Shown here piece after piece: positions 8,141 through 17,917 of a DNA stretch of 64,000 nucleotides (the stretch's first letter is position 1; every line of letters starts with the position of its first letter). Position numbers and translations under genes: made by a program. The DNA comes from Yoonia maritima (GTDB taxonomy: Bacteria; Pseudomonadota; Alphaproteobacteria; Rhodobacterales; Rhodobacteraceae): contig NZ_PVTP01000012.1 of the NCBI RefSeq assembly GCF_003003285.1, forward strand, positions 24,864 to 88,863, in the 5' to 3' direction. The notes under the pieces are model-generated. The model worked only from the letters and a program-made list of their open reading frames with translations, made no database searches and had not been told where the DNA came from.

Positions 8141-11100
8141 GCGTCTTCGACTTCGATCACGCCATTCAGACTGCGCAGCGCACCTTTGATTTGCGGGTTC
8201 ACAGGAAAATCTTCACCAAGGTCTAATTCAACCTCACCCGGCAAATCGGGGTGAATCAGGTTAAAGTAAACAGGCCCCCGCCCTGCCCGCACGCCATCTT
8301 TGATTGCGTTTGCAAGGATACTCGCCACGGATTCGATGGCGTCCGGCGTGTCGATAAACACCCGCAGCGCAGAACCGCCCGCATCAGCAACAACGTTATC
8401 AATCGGCGCTACAGAACGACCCAGAAGCTTTAGCTGGTCGCTTTCCATCGTGGCTTCGCAAGACAGCACAACTTGGCTACCTGTCTCAAGATAATCGCGC
8501 GCAGCCTCTAGCGTATCAGAGAACAACGTGACCTCATATTGCCCGGTCGGGTCAGACAGCTGCGCAAAGGCAAAGCGGTTCCCGCGTGCAGATTTGCGCT
8601 CCTGCCTGCCAGAAACAGTACCAGCCATTTTTACAACGCAAGGGCCGCGCTCTGCCTTTGCTGTGACCTCGTCCAGTGTCAGAACCTGTTTGCGCTTTAG
8701 CGCGCCCATGTAGTCATCAAGCGGGTGACCAGACAGGTAGAAACCAATTGCCTTGAATTCCTCGGCCAACCGTTCTGCGGGCAACCAATCGTCGCCCCCC
8801 GCAAGCCGGGGTTCGGGCAGATCATCGCCAGCCTCGCCAAACAACGACACCTGATTGGATGACTTTTGATCGTGGATTGCACCCGAATATCCGGATAACG
8901 CATCAAGGCTCATCATCACGCGGCGACGGTTTCGGTCAAGTACGTCGAACGCCCCTGCCCGTGCAAGCATCTCCAGCGGACGTTTACCGACGCGCTTCAA
9001 ATCAACCCGGCGCGCGAAATCGAAAAGGTTCACGAACTCACTGTCGCCACGGCCTTCGACGATCAGCTTCATCGCCTCGACACCGACGTTTTTTAACGCG
9101 CCCAGCGCATAGACAAGTTTGCCTTCGAATACGTCAAACGTGGCTTGTGACCTGTTCACGCAAGGCGGAGTGTATTCGATACCAAGGCCCTTTTTGACCT
9201 CTTGGAAATAGACACCCAATTTATCGGTCAGATGAATATCGCAGTTCATTACACCGGCCATAAATTCGATCGGGTGGTTCGCCTTTAGCCATGCGGTTTG
9301 GTACGATACCACCGCATAGGCCGCAGCGTGCGATTTGTTAAAACCGTAGTTCGCGAATTTCTCGAGAAGGTCAAAAACCTCGGCCGCTTTTTTCTTATCG
9401 ACCCCATTTTCCATCGCCCCTTTTTCAAATTTGGGACGTTCTTTGGCCATTTCCTCGGCGATCTTTTTACCCATCGCACGACGCAGCAAATCCGCACCAC
9501 CAAGGCTGTAACCAGCCATGACCTGCGCGATCTGCATAACCTGTTCTTGGTAAACGATGATGCCTTGGGTTTCTGCCAGCAGATAGTCAATGGATTCATG
9601 CACCGATTCAATTTCGCGCTGGCCGTTCTTAACCTCGCAGTAGGTCGGGATGTTCTCCATCGGGCCGGGGCGATACAGCGCCACAAGCGCAACAATATCT
9701 TCGATACAGGTCGGCTTCATGCGCTTCAGCGCATCCATCATGCCGCTGGACTCCACCTGAAACACCGCGACAGTCTTAGCGCTGGAATAGAGTTTATAGG
9801 ATGCCTCGTCATCCAGCGGGATTGCCCCAATATCGTATTCGAAACCAACAGGGGCCTGATACAATTCAGTCCCATCTGCAGCCACATTCAACGTGCGGCC
9901 ATTCTTTTTGACCAGCTCAACGGCGTTCTGAATAACAGTCAGGGTCTTCAGACCCAAAAAGTCAAACTTAACCAGACCGGCCTGCTCAACCCACTTCATG
10001 TTGAACTGGGTGGCAGGCATGTCAGAGCGCGGATCTTGATACAGCGGGACCAATTCGTCCAACGGACGGTCACCAATAACAACACCCGCAGCGTGGGTTG
10101 ATGCGTTCCGCAGAAGGCCTTCGACCTGCTGCGCGTATTTCAAAAGGCGATCAACGACTTCTTCGTTTTGCGCTTCCTCGCGTAGACGTGGCTCGTCCGC
10201 GAGCGCCTTTTCAATGGAAACAGGTTTCACCCCCTCAACAGGGATCATCTTGGACAGACGGTCGACCTGCCCATAAGACATCTGCAAAACCCGACCAACA
10301 TCGCGCACGGCGGCCTTGGACAGAAGCGCACCAAAGGTGATGATCTGCCCCACCTTATCGCGGCCATATTTTTCCTGAACATAGCGAATAACTTCTTCGC
10401 GGCGGTCCATACAAAAGTCGATATCGAAATCGGGCATGGAGACACGTTCGGGGTTCAAGAACCGCTCGAACAGAAGCGAATAGCGCAGTGGGTCAAGGTC
10501 GGTAATCAGCAACGCATATGCCACCAATGACCCCGCACCAGACCCCCGCCCCGGACCGACGGGAATCCCGTTATCCTTGGACCATTTGATAAAGTCAGCA
10601 ACGATCAAGAAATAGCCGGGGAACCCCATGCCCTCAATAATACTCAGCTCGAACTCAAGCCGCTTTTCGTATTCAGCGACCTCAGCGGCGTGCGGGATAA
10701 TCGCTAGCCGGGCTTTCAGACCTTCCTCGGCCTGACGCCGCAATTCCGCGACCTCGTCATCAGCAAACTTAGGAAGGATCGGATCACGTTTGTAAGTCTT
10801 GAACGCACAGCGCTTTGCAATCTCAACCGTGTTCTCAATGGCCTCTGGAAGGTCGGCAAACAGCGTCACCATTTCTTGCGGAGACTTGAAATAATGCTGT
10901 GGAGTCAGACGACGACGCGGCTCTTGTTGGTCGACATACGCACCTTCAGAAATACACAACAGTGCATCATGTGCTTCATACAGACCCGTCTTAGGAAAAT
11001 AGACATCATTGGTCGCGACCAACGGCAGGTTCTTTGCATATGCCATCTCGACATGGCCGCGCTCTGACAGGCGCTCTGCCTCTGGCAGACCACCATCAAT

Positions 11101-11637
11101 CGGATGACGCTGAAGTTCCACATACAGACGATCTGGATAAGTCACAGCCAAACGATCCATCAGCGCTTCGGCCTTGGGACGCTGACCCTGACGCAGCAAA
11201 CGACCAACCGGGCCATCGGGACCACCAGACAGACAAATCAACCCTTCATGATATTGGCTTAGGTCATCCAAAGTGACCTGCGGCAACTGCCCACCCGCAT
11301 CCAAATACTCGCAAGAGTTCAGCTTCATCAGGTTCATATAACCCGCCTCAGTCTGGGCAAGCAGAACGATAGGCGCGGGATCTTCGGGGCGCTTACCTGG
11401 CTCTGGCGTCGTATAGCACAGATCAACCTGACACCCGATGATCGGCTGAATACCGGCCTTTGAAGCACCCTCCGAAAATTCCAACGCGCAAAACATGTTG
11501 TTGCGATCAGTTACAGCAACAGCGGGCATATCCATGGCGGCGGCCATGCCGGGCAATTTCTTAACCGGAACAGCGCCTTCCAGCAGGGAATACTCGGTGT
11601 GGACGCGCAGGTGGATGAATCGGGGATTTGTACTCAT
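8137..11637 (-). CDS. dnaE: DNA polymerase III subunit alpha
   Basis: The replicative polymerase catalytic subunit, 1166 residues, the normal DnaE1 length. The N-terminal PHP domain begins FIHLRVHTEYSLLEGAVPVK. The polymerase core has GPGRGSGAGSLVAYAL and the catalytic aspartate motif PDFDIDFCMDRREEVI. The helix-hairpin-helix region and an OB-fold domain (VVKMAGTVSGRQERKS) follow. The start is the ATG at 11637. About 290 bases upstream hold no convincing gene and should contain the promoter. Confidence 0.97.
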   Translation of the reverse strand: MSTNPRFIHLRVHTEYSLLEGAVPVKKLPGMAAAMDMPAVAVTDRNNMFCALEFSEGASKAGIQPIIGCQVDLCYTTPEPGKRPEDPAPIVLLAQTEAGYMNLMKLNSCEYLDAGGQLPQVTLDDLSQYHEGLICLSGGPDGPVGRLLRQGQRPKAEALMDRLAVTYPDRLYVELQRHPIDGGLPEAERLSERGHVEMAYAKNLPLVATNDVYFPKTGLYEAHDALLCISEGAYVDQQEPRRRLTPQHYFKSPQEMVTLFADLPEAIENTVEIAKRCAFKTYKRDPILPKFADDEVAELRRQAEEGLKARLAIIPHAAEVAEYEKRLEFELSIIEGMGFPGYFLIVADFIKWSKDNGIPVGPGRGSGAGSLVAYALLITDLDPLRYSLLFERFLNPERVSMPDFDIDFCMDRREEVIRYVQEKYGRDKVGQIITFGALLSKAAVRDVGRVLQMSYGQVDRLSKMIPVEGVKPVSIEKALADEPRLREEAQNEEVVDRLLKYAQQVEGLLRNASTHAAGVVIGDRPLDELVPLYQDPRSDMPATQFNMKWVEQAGLVKFDFLGLKTLTVIQNAVELVKKNGRTLNVAADGTELYQAPVGFEYDIGAIPLDDEASYKLYSSAKTVAVFQVESSGMMDALKRMKPTCIEDIVALVALYRPGPMENIPTYCEVKNGQREIESVHESIDYLLAETQGIIVYQEQVMQIAQVMAGYSLGGADLLRRAMGKKIAEEMAKERPKFEKGAMENGVDKKKAAEVFDLLEKFANYGFNKSHAAAYAVVSYQTAWLKANHPIEFMAGVMNCDIHLTDKLGVYFQEVKKGLGIEYTPPCVNRSQATFDVFEGKLVYALGALKNVGVEAMKLIVEGRGDSEFVNLFDFARRVDLKRVGKRPLEMLARAGAFDVLDRNRRRVMMSLDALSGYSGAIHDQKSSNQVSLFGEAGDDLPEPRLAGGDDWLPAERLAEEFKAIGFYLSGHPLDDYMGALKRKQVLTLDEVTAKAERGPCVVKMAGTVSGRQERKSARGNRFAFAQLSDPTGQYEVTLFSDTLEAARDYLETGSQVVLSCEATMESDQLKLLGRSVAPIDNVVADAGGSALRVFIDTPDAIESVASILANAIKDGVRAGRGPVYFNLIHPDLPGEVELDLGEDFPVNPQIKGALRSLNGVIEVEDA

Positions 11638-11927
11638 GCGGCCAAACTATCTGATGCTGGGCCGCGCACAAGATAACAAAGGATATGTATTGGGTATCCA
11701 GTTCAGCAGTCACGCACGGTCCCTACTAATCCCCACGCATCACAAATCATAGCAACGGTAGAGTCACACCTCAAACCTTAGAAGCACGCGCGTGGCACTA
11801 AACAATTTGGAGACACTTAGCTTCCACTCTGACATATGCATGCTGTGGCGCACTTCTAACGCCAAATCAGATTACATAGAGAAGCTGAACTACGGTCTCG
11901 CAGGTCACGCATGGGAAAGAGAAACAA

Positions 11928-13127
11928 TCAGCCATCATTTGTCCTACGCTCTGTTGTACCGGCAACCACTTCAGACGCGGCTTCAAGCGCGCCTCGTCCG
12001 TGTGGGATGTTGAGTGCTTTCAGCCCCGCGTCGATCGTTCCGAGAGCCCCCATTATCATATGCCCACTGACGTGGCCCATGTGACCAATCCGGAAATATG
12101 CGTCCTCTGGTTCGCGACCCAACCCGATCCCGAGCGTCAGCCCGCATTTGGTTTCGGTCCATTCGCGCAGGTCTTGGCCAACTGACGAACCGATCGCGAT
12201 AGATGTTACGGCATGCGACCGATGTTCCGCGTTTGGCACGTTCAATGACATCGGCCCGTCAGAGCCCCAGACATCGATTGCCGCCCAGACAGTCTGTGCC
12301 AGCTTTGCGTGGCGTGCGAATACAGCGTCGAGCCCTTCGGCTTTGATCAGGTCCAGCGCGGCGCGTAGGCCGTAAAGGTGATGCGTTGGCGCGGTTCCTG
12401 CGAAATACTGATAGTAAACGGCAGGGTCTACCCGTGGTCGCCAATCCCAGTAGCGGGAGACGCGTGCGGACTGCGCATCGTCAGCTTTGTCGTTGAAGAA
12501 AACAAAACTGATCCCGGCCGGTGTCATCAACCCTTTTTGACAAGCGGCGACCATGATGTCGACGCCCCATGCGTCCATCTCGAACCGATCACATCCCAAA
12601 GAGGCGATACAGTCGGCCATTAACAGTGCCGGGTGGCCAGTACGGTCCAAGACACCGCGCAAGCCTGCAACGTCGCTTTTGACGCTAGTTGATGTATCGA
12701 CATGCACAGCGAGCACAGCTTTGATCTGCCCTGCTGTATCCGCAGCGAGCCTTTCCTCGGCCCGTGCCAAATCAATCGGGGACTGTACGCCGCAATCGAT
12801 GACCTCGACCTTTGCCCCAAGACCCGTAGCAATTTCCCCCCAACCTATGCCGAAGCGACCCGTAGCAAGAACAAGCACCGTATCACCGGGGCCGATGGCG
12901 TTCGATAATGCGGCCTCCCATGCGGCATGGCCGTTGCCGATATAGATCGCGACATTGTGGTCTGTCATTGCGACGGACTTCAAATCAGGGATTAGGCTAC
13001 GCGTCAGGTCGTGTAATTCGCCTTCGTAGATATTTGGCGAAGCGCGATGCATCGCCTGCAGAACCACATCTGGAATGACAGACGGGCCGGGAATCGCCAG
13101 ATATGGGCGACCATTAGACAAGGACAT
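11928..13127 (-). CDS. Class V aminotransferase, serine-glyoxylate/alanine-glyoxylate type
   Basis: A PLP aminotransferase of 399 residues in the alanine-/serine-glyoxylate group. It starts with the typical YLAIPGPSVIPDVVLQAM. The PLP lysine is K198 in VAACQKGLMTPAG, and D172 in MADCIASLG pairs with the pyridine nitrogen. Enzymes of this kind convert glyoxylate to glycine with serine or alanine as donor, as in the serine cycle and photorespiration-like salvage. The true donor cannot be read here. The gene is divergent from the ABC exporter over a 127-base spacer. Confidence 0.85.
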   Translation of the reverse strand: MSLSNGRPYLAIPGPSVIPDVVLQAMHRASPNIYEGELHDLTRSLIPDLKSVAMTDHNVAIYIGNGHAAWEAALSNAIGPGDTVLVLATGRFGIGWGEIATGLGAKVEVIDCGVQSPIDLARAEERLAADTAGQIKAVLAVHVDTSTSVKSDVAGLRGVLDRTGHPALLMADCIASLGCDRFEMDAWGVDIMVAACQKGLMTPAGISFVFFNDKADDAQSARVSRYWDWRPRVDPAVYYQYFAGTAPTHHLYGLRAALDLIKAEGLDAVFARHAKLAQTVWAAIDVWGSDGPMSLNVPNAEHRSHAVTSIAIGSSVGQDLREWTETKCGLTLGIGLGREPEDAYFRIGHMGHVSGHMIMGALGTIDAGLKALNIPHGRGALEAASEVVAGTTERRTNDG

Positions 13128-13254
13128 GGGAATGCTTTCGATAGTGGTTACTAGAGGACAGTACGCCTGAGATACCCAAGGTCAAGCGTAGTGAACTTGC
13201 CCCGCCCCCCTGTTTAAGATTAGACCGTTGGAAACCTGAACCGAAAGATCCGCG

Positions 13255-15045
13255 ATGCCCGCGCCTATTCCCCCGACAGACAAGAGCAAATCCCAATCAG
13301 CGTTTTCCCTGTTTTGGTGGCTATGGAAAGACTACCTGCGCCCGCACAAATGGCTGTTGGTTGCCGCGCTAATCCTGATGGCGATCGAGGGGTCAATGCT
13401 CGCGCTTTTGTCGCGGATGGTTCAGCCGATGTTTGATGACGTGTTCGCAGCGGCTGATGACAGTGCGCTCTATTTCGTTGCATTTGGTATTTTGGCCATT
13501 TTCATCGTCAGGGCAATCACCTCTGCTGGGCAGCGATTGTTGATGACATTGGTTGTGCAGTTGACCTCTGCAAGCATGCGCAAACATCTGCTAAGGCACA
13601 TGATGACCCTTGATAGCGGCTTTTACCAAATCCACCCGCCCGGTCAGCTGATTGAACGGGTGCAAGGTGACGTCACTTCGATCAATTCAGTCTGGAGCAG
13701 CATCGTCACGGCCTTGGGTCGTGATCTGATTTCACTGATCGGGCTGTTTGGCGTCGCACTGTGGATCGACTGGCGGTGGACGTTAATTGCCATCATTGGC
13801 ATTCCATTGCTGGTGCTTCCTTCGTTGCTTGTGCAGGCCTATATTCGCCGCCGTGCCCGCAACGCCCGAGAGATTGCAGGCCGAGTATCAACCCGTTTGG
13901 ACGAAGTATTTCACGGGATCAACCCGATCAAACTGAACGCATTAGAGAATTACCAAGCCGACCGCTATGACGGGCTGATTAAGGAAGGCGTCACCGCGAA
14001 TATGCGCACTGCCACCGGGCAAGCCGCGGTTCCCGCGTTGATTGATATTATGACGGGCTTGGGTTTTTTCGGTGTGATGATTTACGGCGGAGCCGAGATT
14101 ATTTCAGGTGAAAAGACCAACGGTCAGTTTATGGCTTTCTTTACATCCATGTCGCTGGCCTTTGACCCACTGCGCCGCCTTGGCCAAATGAGCGGGCAAT
14201 GGCAGATGGCTGCCGCCAGCGTAGAACGGCTTCAAGAGGTATTGAACCTAAAGCCAACAATCCTTTCGCCCCCACAGCCAAAGGAAATTGTGACACGTTC
14301 CCCGGAAATCATCCTTGATCAGGTCGAAATGAACTATGGTGAACTGCCTGTGCTGCGCGGTACAGGTTTCACTGCTAAGGCAGGTAAAACCACTGCGCTA
14401 GTGGGTGCCTCTGGTGCGGGGAAAAGCACGATCTTTAATGTTCTGACCCGCCTTGTTGAACCGTCATCCGGCGCGATTACCATCGACGGAACCGAGACGA
14501 AGAACTTTGCTCTATCTGATCTACGCGGCCTCTTTTCAGTGGTGAACCAAGACGCAGCGCTCTTTGATGAAACCCTGCGCGACAACATCTTGCTTGGTCG
14601 TGAAGACATTTCAGAAGATCACCTAAAATCGGTTCTGGATGCCGCGCATGTCAGCGATTTTTTACCGATGCTGCCAGATGGGCTTGATAGCCCTGCTGGC
14701 CCGCGTGGTTCCAATCTTTCGGGTGGCCAGCGCCAACGTGTTGCTATCGCGCGCGCATTGCTTCGCGACACCCCAATCTTGCTACTTGACGAAGCCACCA
14801 GCGCGCTCGACACCAAGTCAGAGGCGATTGTACAGGCAGCGCTAGAGCAGCTTTCGACTGGACGCACCACGCTGGTCATCGCTCACCGCCTATCCACTGT
14901 CCGCAATGCGGATTCCATCGTGGTCATGGATCATGGGCGCGTTGTGGACCAAGGGACACATGACGAGCTTCTTGAACGTGGTGGCATCTATGCCGATCTA
15001 TACAATCTGCAATTCTCGCAATCTGAAGGCGGCGACAATGACTGA
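13255..15045 (+). CDS. ABC exporter, fused membrane and ATPase domains (MsbA-like)
   Basis: A 596-residue half-transporter that works as a homodimer in the inner membrane. Residues about 25-320 are a six-helix exporter domain with a QLIERVQGDVTSINSV coupling segment. The C-terminal ATPase has Walker A (GASGAGKSTIFNV), signature (LSGGQRQRVAIARAL), Walker B (ILLLDEATSALD) and the H-loop (IAHRLSTVRNAD). Close relatives flip lipids or export drugs. The substrate is not determined by sequence. The stop overlaps the start of ygfZ by eight bases, which is unexpected for unrelated functions but shows cotranscription. Confidence 0.88.
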   Translation: MPAPIPPTDKSKSQSAFSLFWWLWKDYLRPHKWLLVAALILMAIEGSMLALLSRMVQPMFDDVFAAADDSALYFVAFGILAIFIVRAITSAGQRLLMTLVVQLTSASMRKHLLRHMMTLDSGFYQIHPPGQLIERVQGDVTSINSVWSSIVTALGRDLISLIGLFGVALWIDWRWTLIAIIGIPLLVLPSLLVQAYIRRRARNAREIAGRVSTRLDEVFHGINPIKLNALENYQADRYDGLIKEGVTANMRTATGQAAVPALIDIMTGLGFFGVMIYGGAEIISGEKTNGQFMAFFTSMSLAFDPLRRLGQMSGQWQMAAASVERLQEVLNLKPTILSPPQPKEIVTRSPEIILDQVEMNYGELPVLRGTGFTAKAGKTTALVGASGAGKSTIFNVLTRLVEPSSGAITIDGTETKNFALSDLRGLFSVVNQDAALFDETLRDNILLGREDISEDHLKSVLDAAHVSDFLPMLPDGLDSPAGPRGSNLSGGQRQRVAIARALLRDTPILLLDEATSALDTKSEAIVQAALEQLSTGRTTLVIAHRLSTVRNADSIVVMDHGRVVDQGTHDELLERGGIYADLYNLQFSQSEGGDND

Positions 15046-15769
15046 CCGGACTGTTTTATCCATAAGCGGTGATGACCGTATATCATTCCTGCAAGGTTTA
15101 ATCACAAACGATGTAGAAAAGGCCGCCGACACTATCATCTACGCGGCACTTTTGACCCCACAAGGTAAATACATTGCTGACTTCTTTGTAATTGGCAAAT
15201 CTGACCGCCTGCTAATCGATGTTGCGACATCACATGCGCCGACACTGGCACAGCGGCTAATGATGTACAGGTTGCGTGCGGCCGTGGTCATTGAAGAGAC
15301 CGACCTAATCGTATCGCGCGGCACCGGGACTGCCCCCTCTGGCGCTGTGTCCGACCCACGCCATTCACAAATGGGCTGGCGGCTATATGGCGACACTAAC
15401 GTCAGTGACGATACTGACTGGGATGCGCTGCGCGTCGAACACTTGATCCCAGAAACAGGTATCGAACTCACCGCAGACAGTTATATTCTTGAGGCAGGAT
15501 TTGAACCCTTGAATGGGGTCGATTTCAAAAAGGGCTGCTACGTCGGCCAAGAAATCATCGCACGTATGAAGCACAAAACGACGTTGCGCAAAGGTCTCTC
15601 AAAGGTGTCGATAACCGGGTCAGCACCAATCGGGACACCGATTGAAAACGCCGACAACAAAGCCGTAGGTACACTTTTCACACAATCAAACGGGCATGCA
15701 ATTGCATACCTTCGTTTTGATCGTGCAACGGGTACGCTGTGCGCTGGCACAGCCGTGGTCGCAGCTTAA
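15038..15769 (+). CDS. ygfZ: Folate-binding YgfZ/IbaG-type protein (GcvT fold)
   Basis: A 243-residue YgfZ-family protein, a tetrahydrofolate-binding relative of GcvT that assists iron-sulfur cluster enzymes. The family motif is intact: DFKKGCYVGQEIIARMKHK, with the conserved cysteine of K-G-C-Y-x-G-Q-E. It starts MTDRTVLSISGDDRISFLQG at the ATG 15038, inside the last codons of the exporter gene. The frame stays open further upstream, but only this start matches the family N-terminus. Confidence 0.87.
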   Translation: MTDRTVLSISGDDRISFLQGLITNDVEKAADTIIYAALLTPQGKYIADFFVIGKSDRLLIDVATSHAPTLAQRLMMYRLRAAVVIEETDLIVSRGTGTAPSGAVSDPRHSQMGWRLYGDTNVSDDTDWDALRVEHLIPETGIELTADSYILEAGFEPLNGVDFKKGCYVGQEIIARMKHKTTLRKGLSKVSITGSAPIGTPIENADNKAVGTLFTQSNGHAIAYLRFDRATGTLCAGTAVVAA

Positions 15770-15821
15770 CTTCTCAGCGCCATTACAGAATGCAAATGCA
15801 TTGGGCAAAACAGGGCCCGAT

Positions 15822-15843
15822 TTCGCTTTTCTAACGAAGCGAA
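15822..15843. terminator. Weak hairpin after ygfZ
   Basis: TTCGCTT and AAGCGAA form a seven-base stem with an eight-base loop, 53 bases after the ygfZ stop. There is no T run, so termination is only possible. The rest of the 215-base spacer 15770-15984 shows nothing else that I can name. Confidence 0.3.
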
Positions 15844-15984
15844 GCTATCGCTATGAGCGAATAACCACTGATCCCAGCCACAAAAAAGATAACAGGTGGA
15901 CCGGTCCTCAAGCCTGTTCTACCCAATTGGAAAGCTTAGACAAAGCCAGAAAACCACATCCTCATATTAGAATGGATCAAGTAT

Positions 15985-16602
15985 TTGCATATAGTCAGCC
16001 CCGCCAAAGCATTTCTGCTAATTGCCGTCTCCACGTTGAGCGCATGTGAATTTGGTGATGATGGGTCGGGTACCAGCTATTCAGATATTTCTGCCGAGGT
16101 TGACCGGCTTACAGAGGTAACTGAAAATGACGTTGTACTTGAAACAGCAGACATTCCCACGATGGGAACCGCATCTTATTTGGGTGTTCTTGCGCTTGTT
16201 GACACCTCCAATACTCGGGCCCTTATGGGGCAGACGCAGATCGATGTCGCATTCGAAACAGATAGCGTAACGGGCACCGTCAATGATTTTGTTTACGCAG
16301 AAGATGTGTCTGACCAAAGCAAAGAACTCCCTTCTGTTGATGGAACGCTAACTTTTGAAAATGGGTTCATTGATCGCACAGCGACTTCAAGTGATCCTCA
16401 GATTTTGACCGAACTAACTGGGACGCTGAATGCGCCTGTCGACATGTTCGGCATCGACGCCAACACCGATATTGATCTGCAAAGTGACTTTGAAGGCGTA
16501 TTTGGCGAAGAGAGCGTGTCCGGATATGTTTCAGGGACAATTGAGCCAGCGAGCGGAGCAACAGTTGATGTTGGCGGCGTGATCCTGACCGTCGAAGAAT
16601 AG
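15985..16602 (+). CDS. Lipoprotein with TbpB-like beta-barrel features
   Basis: The 205-residue product has a lipoprotein signal ending in the lipobox LSAC (SKAFLLIAVSTLSAC-like context), so it should be anchored to a membrane. The mature part is acidic and rich in short beta strands that repeat: GTVNDFVYAED, GTLTFENGFID, LTGTLNAPVDMFG and VSGYVSGTIEP. This resembles the small handle/barrel domains of transferrin-binding-protein-B-like lipoproteins, but the match is weak. The start is uncertain: a TTG at 15985 gives the signal peptide, and no in-frame ATG lies upstream. Confidence 0.6.
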   Translation: MHIVSPAKAFLLIAVSTLSACEFGDDGSGTSYSDISAEVDRLTEVTENDVVLETADIPTMGTASYLGVLALVDTSNTRALMGQTQIDVAFETDSVTGTVNDFVYAEDVSDQSKELPSVDGTLTFENGFIDRTATSSDPQILTELTGTLNAPVDMFGIDANTDIDLQSDFEGVFGEESVSGYVSGTIEPASGATVDVGGVILTVEE

Positions 16603-16641
16603 AACGCCTAAGAAGTAATCCGTTCTTACCAAAGAACGCAA

Positions 16642-16664
16642 AAGGCCGCCCGAAAGGCGGCCTT
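16642..16664. terminator. Bidirectional terminator between lipoprotein gene and efp
   Basis: AAGGCCGCC and GGCGGCCTT form a perfect nine-base GC-rich stem with a five-base loop (CGAAA). It sits between two convergent genes, 39 bases after one stop and 23 bases after the other. A-rich and T-rich flanks fit rho-independent termination on both strands. Confidence 0.85.
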
Positions 16665-16687
16665 AGGATCAAGAATGCAAATGCAGC

Positions 16688-17251
16688 TTAGGCGCGTTCA
16701 ACGTATTCAAAAATCTCAGTATTCACGACGATATTTTCGTCTTGGCCAACAAACGGTGGGATCATAACGCGAACGCCGTTGTCCAATGTTGCGGGCTTAA
16801 AGCTGTTCGCCGCGGTTTGGCCTTTTACGACAGGCTCGGTCTCGGCGACTTTGCAGACGACTTTCTGTGGCAGGGTGACGTTCAGCGCTTCTTCACCGTA
16901 GTATTCGATTTTAACGGTCATACCATCCTGCAAGAACGGGCGACGATCGCCCAGAATATCTGCTGGCAATGCGATCTGGTCGTAGGTCTGTGTATCCATG
17001 AACGTCAGCATCTCGTCTGCCTCGAACAAGAACTGCTGGTCTTTTTGTTCCAGCGTCACACGTTCCACTTTATCCGCAGAACGGAAACGTTCATTCAGTT
17101 TACGACCATCGCGCAAGTTCTTCAGTTCCACTTGTGCAAATGCACCGCCCTTACCAGGTTTAACATGGTCGATTTTAACGGCGGCCCAAAGACCACCCTC
17201 GTGTTCAAGAACGTTACCGGGACGAATTTCGTTACCGTTTATTTTGGGCAT
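16688..17251 (-). CDS. efp: Elongation factor P
   Basis: EF-P relieves ribosomes stalled at polyproline stretches. The 187-residue protein has three beta-barrel domains and the usual length. The modifiable lysine is K34 in VKPGKGGAF, the type modified by beta-lysylation through EpmA/EpmB in many bacteria; no modification genes are in the window. The C-terminal signature includes [14 protein letters not shown] and [18 protein letters not shown]. The start is the ATG at 17251. The 222-base spacer to the divergent DUF6280 gene holds the promoter. Confidence 0.97.
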   Translation of the reverse strand: MPKINGNEIRPGNVLEHEGGLWAAVKIDHVKPGKGGAFAQVELKNLRDGRKLNERFRSADKVERVTLEQKDQQFLFEADEMLTFMDTQTYDQIALPADILGDRRPFLQDGMTVKIEYYGEEALNVTLPQKVVCKVAETEPVVKGQTAANSFKPATLDNGVRVMIPPFVGQDENIVVNTEIFEYVERA

Positions 17252-17473
17252 GGGCTGTGTTCATTCCGCGTTAAAGGGGCAAGGTTGATTATCGTTGCCC
17301 CAAGCCTATATATCCACAGTAGTGAGCTGGCAAGATCATGGAATGCGGCGCGAGCATGACATCAAGCTATGCAAGAATCGCATAGCTGCCATTCCAAAAG
17401 AGAACCCCCGAATCGGGTTCAAACATGCATATTGCCCGTCACTCGGGGACTACAAGAGCAAAAAGAAGGAAGC

Positions 17474-17800
17474 ATGATGAGAGATTTCGTCGACGGTACT
17501 GCGTTTAACAATGAACAAGGCAACCGTGCTCGTAAGTTATTTGCTGCTGTGGTGCTTGCTGCACTTGATGACGCCATCGCTGATGACAAAAAATATGGCA
17601 ATGGCCCCGAACAAATCGCCCGCTGGGCACGTTCACGCGACGGACGCGAAGTGTTGTCTTGCGCGGGTATTGACCCGAACGAACGTGTTGTTGGTGGCCT
17701 GATGGAATTCGTTGGCAAGGGTGTACGTACATCAGTTGCCCTGTCTCGTGAAGAAAGCGAACGTCGCAACGCGGCCGAGCAGGAAGCACGCGCTGCGTAA
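17474..17800 (+). CDS. DUF6280 family protein
   Basis: A 108-residue protein conserved in Rhodobacterales (DUF6280), function unknown. It starts MMRDFVDGTAFNNEQGNRAR at the ATG 17474, placed after an AGAAGGA ribosome site. The rest is helical and soluble (KLFAAVVLAALDDAIADD, KYGNGPEQIARWARSRDG) and ends in a charged helix. Context gives no clue: efp is divergent and cobQ follows 117 bases later. Confidence 0.75.
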   Translation: MMRDFVDGTAFNNEQGNRARKLFAAVVLAALDDAIADDKKYGNGPEQIARWARSRDGREVLSCAGIDPNERVVGGLMEFVGKGVRTSVALSREESERRNAAEQEARAA

Positions 17801-17917
17801 GCAATGCACAGACCAATGTAATGGTTTTATGAAAGCGCGGCTCTTTGGGGCTGCGTTTTCATTTGTACTTTCGCCTGCCTGTATGCGCCCTTATTGTCGC
17901 CGCGAAAGCGAGGCGCG

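Noticed and set aside
9298..10101. 267-codon plus-strand frame inside dnaE
   Set aside because: Antisense shadow of the polymerase core; the sense protein is unmistakable.
11792..12013. Small plus-strand frame between dnaE and the aminotransferase gene
   Set aside because: No ribosome site, runs into the 3' end of the aminotransferase gene, and no recognisable protein.
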